NCBI GenBank assembly: GCA_036395835.1
Contig: DASWCW010000293.1
Coordinates: 1-9,584 of the forward strand
Source: AP-16 sp036395835
GTDB taxonomy: Bacteria > Pseudomonadota > Alphaproteobacteria > Rhizobiales > Xanthobacteraceae
DNA length: 9,584 nucleotides
Direction: 5' to 3'
Shown: positions 6,550-9,584 of the stretch, piece after piece
Layout: every line of letters begins with the position of its first letter
Numbering within the stretch: position 1 is the stretch's first letter
Notes under the pieces: generated by a model
Database searches by the model: none
What the model was told of the DNA's origin: nothing
What the model saw: only the letters and a program-made list of their open reading frames with translations
Program-made: the position numbers and the translations under genes

Positions 6550-6598
6550 ATCCTTCGAGGCTCACCCGACCTCGTCGGGTTAGCACCTCAGGATGACG
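6550..6598. repeat. Palindromic intergenic repeat, single module
   Basis: This lies 9 bases after the maf stop. ATCCTTCGAGGCTC (6550-6563) is the left flank and CACCTCAGGATGACG (6584-6598) the right flank. Between them ACCCGAC (6564-6570) pairs with GTCGGGT (6574-6580). Both flanks are identical to segments of the larger repeat at 8145-8247, so the ligase pseudogene is bordered by two copies in the same orientation. In RNA, the flanks pair imperfectly (CCTTCGAGG with CCTCAGGA-like sequence). It may serve as the maf 3' end. Confidence 0.8.
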
Positions 6599-6604
6599 TT
6601 GACC

Positions 6605-6611
6605 GAGGAGG
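6605..6611 (+). promoter_or_regulatory. Strong ribosome binding site for a TTG start
   Basis: GAGGAGG at 6605-6611 is a near-ideal Shine-Dalgarno sequence, 6 bases before TTG at 6618. It fixes the acyl-CoA ligase start at this TTG, which opens the expected N-terminus. It begins only 7 bases after the preceding repeat, so little room remains for a separate promoter. Confidence 0.7.
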
Positions 6612-6617
6612 TCTCCA

Positions 6618-8122
6618 TTGAATCTGGCGCTTTGGCTCGAGCGCGCGGGCAAAAGCCACGGCGACCGGCCGGCGATCGGATATGGCCGGCGTGTGCACCG
6701 CAATTACGCTGAGCTCGCCGGGCGCGCGGCGCGGCTCGCCGGCGCGCTGCGGCAAGCGTTCGGGCTTGCCGCAGGCGATCGCGTCGCCATCATCGCCAAG
6801 AACTCGCCCGAGTACGTCGAGCTGATGTTCGGCAGCTGGCATGCCGGCCTCGTTCGGTCAACGCCAAGCTGCATGGCCGCGAATGCGGCTTCATCCTCGA
6901 GCATTCCGGCGCGCGCGCCTGCTTCATGTCCGCGGGGCTGGACGCGGAGATCGCGCCGCACGCGCCCAAAAATCTGGAGCGGCTCGTCACCATCGGCAGC
7001 AGCGAATACGCGGCGCTGCTCGCGGCCGACCCGATGTGCTGCGCCGAGGTCGGCGACGACGCGCTGGCATGGCTGTTCTACACCTCGGGCACGACCGGCC
7101 GCCCCAAGGGCGCGATCCTCACCCATCGGGTGCTCGCGATGGCGGCGCATGCGTACTTGAGCGAAGTCGATGCCACCGCGCCCGGCGATCCGCTGCTTCA
7201 CGCCGCGCCGATGAGTCACGGCTCGGGCCTCTATATGATCCCGGCACTCGCGCGGTTCGGCGTCAACGTGGTGCCGGAATCGGTGGGCTTCGAACCCGAG
7301 GAGATCTTCCAGCTGATCGAAGCTTGGCCGCGCGCCTCGATGTTCGCCGCGCCCACGATGGTCAAACGCCTGGTCGATTGTCCGGCCGAATGCCGGGCCG
7401 AACACATTCGCACCATCGTTTGGGGCGGCGCGCCCATGTATGTCGAGGACACCAAGAAGGCGCTGGAACGATTCGGCCCGCGGCTGGCGCAGATCTACGG
7501 CCAGGGCGAGAGCCCGATGACGATCAGCACGCTCTCGCGTGAGGAGATCGCGGCTCGCGGCGATCCGCGCTGGCTCGACCGGCTGGCGTCCGCCGGCCGG
7601 CCGTATGCGTGCGTCGAAGTCAAGATCGCCGACGCGGAGGACCGCGAGCTGCCGACCGGCGAGACCGGGGAGATTCTGTGCCGCGGCGACGTGGTGATGC
7701 CGGGTTATTGGCGCGACCCGGAAGCGAGCGCGGCAACGCTGCGCGGCGGCTGGCTGCACACCGGCGACGTCGGCGCGCTCGACGCGGAGGGCTATCTCAC
7801 GCTCAAGGACCGCTCCAAGGACATGATCATCTCCGGCGGCTCCAACATCTATCCGCGCGAGATCGAGGAAGTGCTGCTCAAGCACGAGAACGTGCGCGAG
7901 GCCTCGGTGATCGGCAGGCCGGATCCGGAATGGGGCGAGATCGTCGTCGCCTATGTGGTAGGGACCGCCAAGCGCGCGGAACTCGATGCGCTGTGTCTTG
8001 GCTCGATCGCGCGCTTCAAGCGGCCGAAGGATTACGTGTTCGTCGAGAGCCTGCCGAAGAACAACTACGGCAAGATTCTCAAGACCGAGCTGCGCGCGCT
8101 CGATGCGAAACGGAAAGGATAA
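6618..8122 (+). pseudogene. AMP-dependent acyl-CoA synthetase/ligase, disrupted by a frameshift
   Basis: The gene would make a roughly 500-residue adenylate-forming enzyme that activates a carboxylic acid with ATP and joins it to CoA. The frame from TTG 6618 encodes a normal N-terminus up to about 6854 (GDRVAIIAKNSPEYVELMFGSWHAGLV), then turns into nonsense. The rest lies in another frame from about 6857 (VNAKLHGRECGFILEHSGARACFMSAG) to TGA at 8120-8122. The frame change needs a net loss of one base modulo three; family sequences usually read G-L-V-A-V-P-V-N here, so about 7 bases seem missing. Downstream core motifs are intact: P-loop YTSGTTGRPKG (7079-7111), YGQGE (from 7496), TGD (7760-7768), DRSKDMIISGGSNIYPREIEEVL (from 7808), and NYGKILK with the C-terminal catalytic lysine (8072-8074). 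A sequencing error could mimic this. The downstream fragment could restart at ATG 6926 but would lack the N-terminal subdomain. The acid substrate is unknown. Confidence 0.85.
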
Positions 8123-8144
8123 AATATAAATAGCAATCTCCGAC

Positions 8145-8247
8145 CGTCATCCTGAGGTGGCCGCGAAGCGGCCCCTCGAAGGACGGCCAGCCACGGAGCT
8201 GCATCCTTCGAGGCTCGGCTCTTCGCGCCTCGCACCTCAGGATGACG
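8145..8247. repeat. Palindromic intergenic repeat, two-module form with 15-bp terminal inverted repeats
   Basis: The ends are perfect 15-base inverted repeats: CGTCATCCTGAGGTG (8145-8159) and CACCTCAGGATGACG (8233-8247). The left module contains GGCCGC-GAA-GCGGCC (around 8159-8173) followed by CTCGAAGGA. The right module begins ATCCTTCGAGGCTC (8203-8216) and is the same unit as the repeat at 6550-6598. Two hairpins, or one long cruciform, can form. This type (CATCCTTCGAGG ... CACCTCAGGATGACG) is abundant between genes in Bradyrhizobium-like genomes. It fills most of the 145-base gap between the ligase and the dehydrogenase. Confidence 0.85.
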
Positions 8248-8267
8248 CCGAAAAAGGGGGACACGGC

Positions 8268-9074
8268 ATGCCGGATCGGCTCGAGGGCAAAGTTGCGATC
8301 GTGGTGGGCGCCGGATCGATCGGCCCCGGCTGGGGCAACGGCAAGGCGACGGCGGTCGCCTTCGCGCGCGAGGGTGCGAGCGTGCTGTGCGTCGACGTCA
8401 ACCCGGCGGCCGCCGCGGAGACCGCCGGACTCATTCAGGCGGAAGGCGGCAGCGCGTGCGCGCACCGCGCCGATGTCACCAAGGCCGACGAGGTCGCCCG
8501 CATGGTCGAGACCTGCCGGGACCGCTATGGCCGCATCGACGTGCTCGACAACAACGTCGGCATCGCCGAGCTCGGTGGCGTGGCCGAGATTTCCGAAGCG
8601 GATTGGGATCGCGTCCTTGCCGTCAATCTCAAGAGCGCGTTTCTGACCATGAAGCATGTGATTCCGATCATGGACGCGCAGGGCGGCGGCTCGATCATCA
8701 ACATCTCCTCGATCGCGGCGATCCGCTACACCGGCCTGCCGTACTCGACCTATTACGCCTCCAAGGCGGCGCTCAGCCATCTCACCCGCACCACCGCGGT
8801 CGAATACGCGAAAAAACGCATCCGCGTGAACGCGATCCTGCCCGGCCTGATGAAGACGCCGATGGTCGAGAAGGCGTTCGGCTTCGCGCGCGCGTACGGC
8901 GCCGCCGACGTCGAGGAGATGTGGCGGGTGCGCGACGCGCAGGTGCCGATGGGGTTCGGCGGCGACGCCTGGGACGTCGCCTGGGCGGCGGTCTATCTGG
9001 CGAGCGAGGAAAGCCGCTACGTGACCGGCATCGAGCTTGTCGTCGACGGCGGCATCACGCTCAAATGCAGCTGA
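8268..9074 (+). CDS. Short-chain dehydrogenase/reductase (classical SDR, NAD-type)
   Basis: This encodes a 268-residue cytosolic Rossmann-fold oxidoreductase, of typical length for classical SDRs, that interconverts an alcohol and a carbonyl group. The catalytic set is complete: Asn120 (AVNLKSAF), Ser148 (INISSIAA), Tyr162 and Lys166 (YYASK). Asp43 at the end of the second strand (CVDVNP) suggests NAD(H). The glycine-rich cofactor loop is unusual: GAGSIGPGWGNGKA at residues 14-27 in place of TGxxxGIG, and NNVG (95-98) replaces NNAG. The C-terminus VTGIELVVDGGITLKCS is canonical. ATG 8268 follows AAAAAGGGGG with good spacing and gives the usual MPDRLEGKVAIV start; an upstream in-frame ATG at 8157 reads through the repeat and was rejected. 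The broken acyl-CoA ligase precedes it, so the pair may once have acted on one carboxylic or hydroxyacyl substrate; this is inference. Confidence 0.93.
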   Translation: MPDRLEGKVAIVVGAGSIGPGWGNGKATAVAFAREGASVLCVDVNPAAAAETAGLIQAEGGSACAHRADVTKADEVARMVETCRDRYGRIDVLDNNVGIAELGGVAEISEADWDRVLAVNLKSAFLTMKHVIPIMDAQGGGSIINISSIAAIRYTGLPYSTYYASKAALSHLTRTTAVEYAKKRIRVNAILPGLMKTPMVEKAFGFARAYGAADVEEMWRVRDAQVPMGFGGDAWDVAWAAVYLASEESRYVTGIELVVDGGITLKCS

Positions 9075-9083
9075 GGTTCTGTT

Positions 9084-9120
9084 ACCTCCCCATCGGGGAG
9101 GTCGGCCGGCGGCGCCGGCC
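9084..9120. repeat. Two adjacent perfect hairpins between the SDR gene and yacG
   Basis: ACCTCCCC (9084-9091) pairs with GGGGAGGT (9095-9102) around ATC. One base later GGCCGGC (9104-9110) pairs with GCCGGCC (9114-9120) around GGC. The ACCTCCCC...GGGGAGGTCGG pattern resembles another abundant intergenic repeat family of Rhizobiales, here apparently as a fragment. No T run follows, but so strong a stem pair 9 bases after the SDR stop could still shape that transcript's end. Confidence 0.65.
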
Positions 9121-9159
9121 CGGTGCGGTGCTCTTCCCTTCGGCGCCCGCCATGCCGAT

Positions 9160-9363
9160 ATGAATCGCATGCCCGATCCGATTTCCGGCACGCGCAAATG
9201 CCCGATCTGCGGCAAGCCGGCCGCGGCGCGGTTTCGGCCGTTCTGCTCGAAGCGCTGCGCCGACGTCGATCTGCACCGCTGGTTCTCCGGCCGCTACGCG
9301 ATCCCGACGCCCGAGCGGGAGGAAGACGCGCGGCCCGAGGCCGAGCCCAAGGAGGAGCGCTGA
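9160..9363 (+). CDS. yacG: DNA gyrase inhibitor / zinc-binding protein YacG
   Basis: YacG is a small zinc protein that binds the GyrB subunit and inhibits DNA gyrase. The 67-residue product has the four zinc ligands Cys14 and Cys17 (CPIC) and Cys29 and Cys33 (CSKRC), followed by the conserved ADVDLHRWFSGRYAIP at 34-49. The tail is acidic and probably disordered (EREEDARPEAEPKEER). ATG 9160 and ATG 9169 are both plausible starts; I chose the first for its length, and neither has a strong ribosome binding site. An ATG at 9037 in the same frame lies inside the SDR gene and reads through the hairpin repeat, so it is not the start. In related genomes I expect yacG to lie close after maf, so the intervening SDR and ligase look like an insertion. 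Confidence 0.93.
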   Translation: MNRMPDPISGTRKCPICGKPAAARFRPFCSKRCADVDLHRWFSGRYAIPTPEREEDARPEAEPKEER

Positions 9364-9441
9364 ACGGCACGGCAGCCCGCACGCGCCTTGGGACCGGCAA
9401 TTCCCTGCGTTTCCCGCTCCGGGGCAGCGGCCGGGCGCGGC

Positions 9442-9470
9442 TGGACAGTGCCAAGCCTTGTCTCTATAAG
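9442..9470 (+). promoter_or_regulatory. Promoter of tRNA-Phe
   Basis: TGGACA (9442-9447) and TATAAG (9465-9470) are separated by 17 bases; each differs from the sigma-70 consensus at one position. Transcription would start near 9477, about 30 bases before the mature tRNA-Phe. It lies in the otherwise empty 145-base gap after yacG. Confidence 0.75.
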
Positions 9471-9508
9471 GCGGCGCTTCCGCCCGGGCTTTTGCCCGCC
9501 CGGCCGGC

Positions 9509-9584
9509 GCCCAGGTAGCTCAGTTGGTAGAGCACGTGACTGAAAATCACGGTGTCGGTGGTTCAATTCCGCCCCTGGGCACCA
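9509..9584 (+). tRNA. tRNA-Phe (anticodon GAA)
   Basis: This is a complete 76-base cloverleaf with an encoded CCA that ends at the last base of the window. The acceptor stem pairs GCCCAGG with CCTGGGC. The D arm is GCTC/GAGC. The anticodon stem CGTGA/TCACG holds the loop CTGAAAA, giving anticodon GAA. The T arm GGTGG/CCGCC holds TTCAATT. Its 3' end, a common integrase target, faces out of the window to the right, so whether an element sits there cannot be seen. Confidence 0.97.

Noticed and set aside
6704..7885. 393-codon minus-strand open frame over the ligase
   Set aside because: It mirrors the ligase gene and has no recognisable domain; the plus strand carries the adenylation motifs.
6926..8122. 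Separate complete gene starting at ATG 6926
   Set aside because: The same frame continues upstream with family-conserved sequence (VNAKLHGRECGF), so the ATG is internal to a broken ligase and not a true start.
6541..8267. CRISPR or insertion sequence explanation for the repeats
   Set aside because: There are only two to three unevenly spaced palindromic modules with no regular spacers, no transposase and no target-site duplication visible.
8079..9215. 378-codon minus-strand open frame over the SDR
   Set aside because: It reads through a palindromic repeat and the complement of the SDR, with no family-like sequence.

Overview
The window looks like chromosome from a GC-rich alphaproteobacterium, most likely of the order Hyphomicrobiales (Rhizobiales) and perhaps near the Bradyrhizobium/Xanthobacteraceae side. 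The evidence is the gene order murA - DUF2948 - hisD - UPF0262 - low-molecular-weight phosphatase - infA - maf - yacG - tRNA-Phe, the strong GC bias at third codon positions, and intergenic palindromic repeats of the kind common in that order. The placement rests on remembered gene order and repeat types, not on a search.

Layout. Positions 1-444 hold the C-terminal part of a PHB-depolymerase-like esterase cut by the window edge. A gene-free 283-base gap follows, then a tRNA-Thr(GGT) on the minus strand (728-802). From about 960 everything lies on the plus strand: a small basic protein of unknown function, murA (peptidoglycan), a DUF2948 protein, hisD (histidine synthesis), a UPF0262 protein whose start overlaps the hisD stop, a low-molecular-weight tyrosine-phosphatase-like protein 5 bases further on, infA (translation initiation) and maf (nucleotide pyrophosphatase). 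yacG (gyrase inhibitor) and tRNA-Phe(GAA) close the window. The tRNA-Phe has a good sigma-70-type promoter and ends exactly at the last base.

The irregular part is 6541-9120. Between maf and yacG, which I expect to be adjacent or close in this cluster, lie an AMP-forming acyl-CoA ligase gene broken by a frameshift near 6852-6859 and an intact short-chain dehydrogenase. Both are bordered by palindromic intergenic repeats, and two copies of the same repeat module flank the ligase. This looks like a lineage-specific insertion of a catabolic or acyl-modifying gene pair, half of it already decaying.

The housekeeping genes do not form one pathway. They combine cell wall synthesis, histidine synthesis, translation, nucleotide pool sanitation and gyrase control. 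The genes from hisD through the phosphatase are packed tightly enough to be one transcript. The 260-base gap before infA carries a composite repeat and a possible promoter. I found no CRISPR array, transposase, phage gene or clear new defence or biosynthetic system; the less-known items are the conserved proteins of unknown function and the repeat structures.
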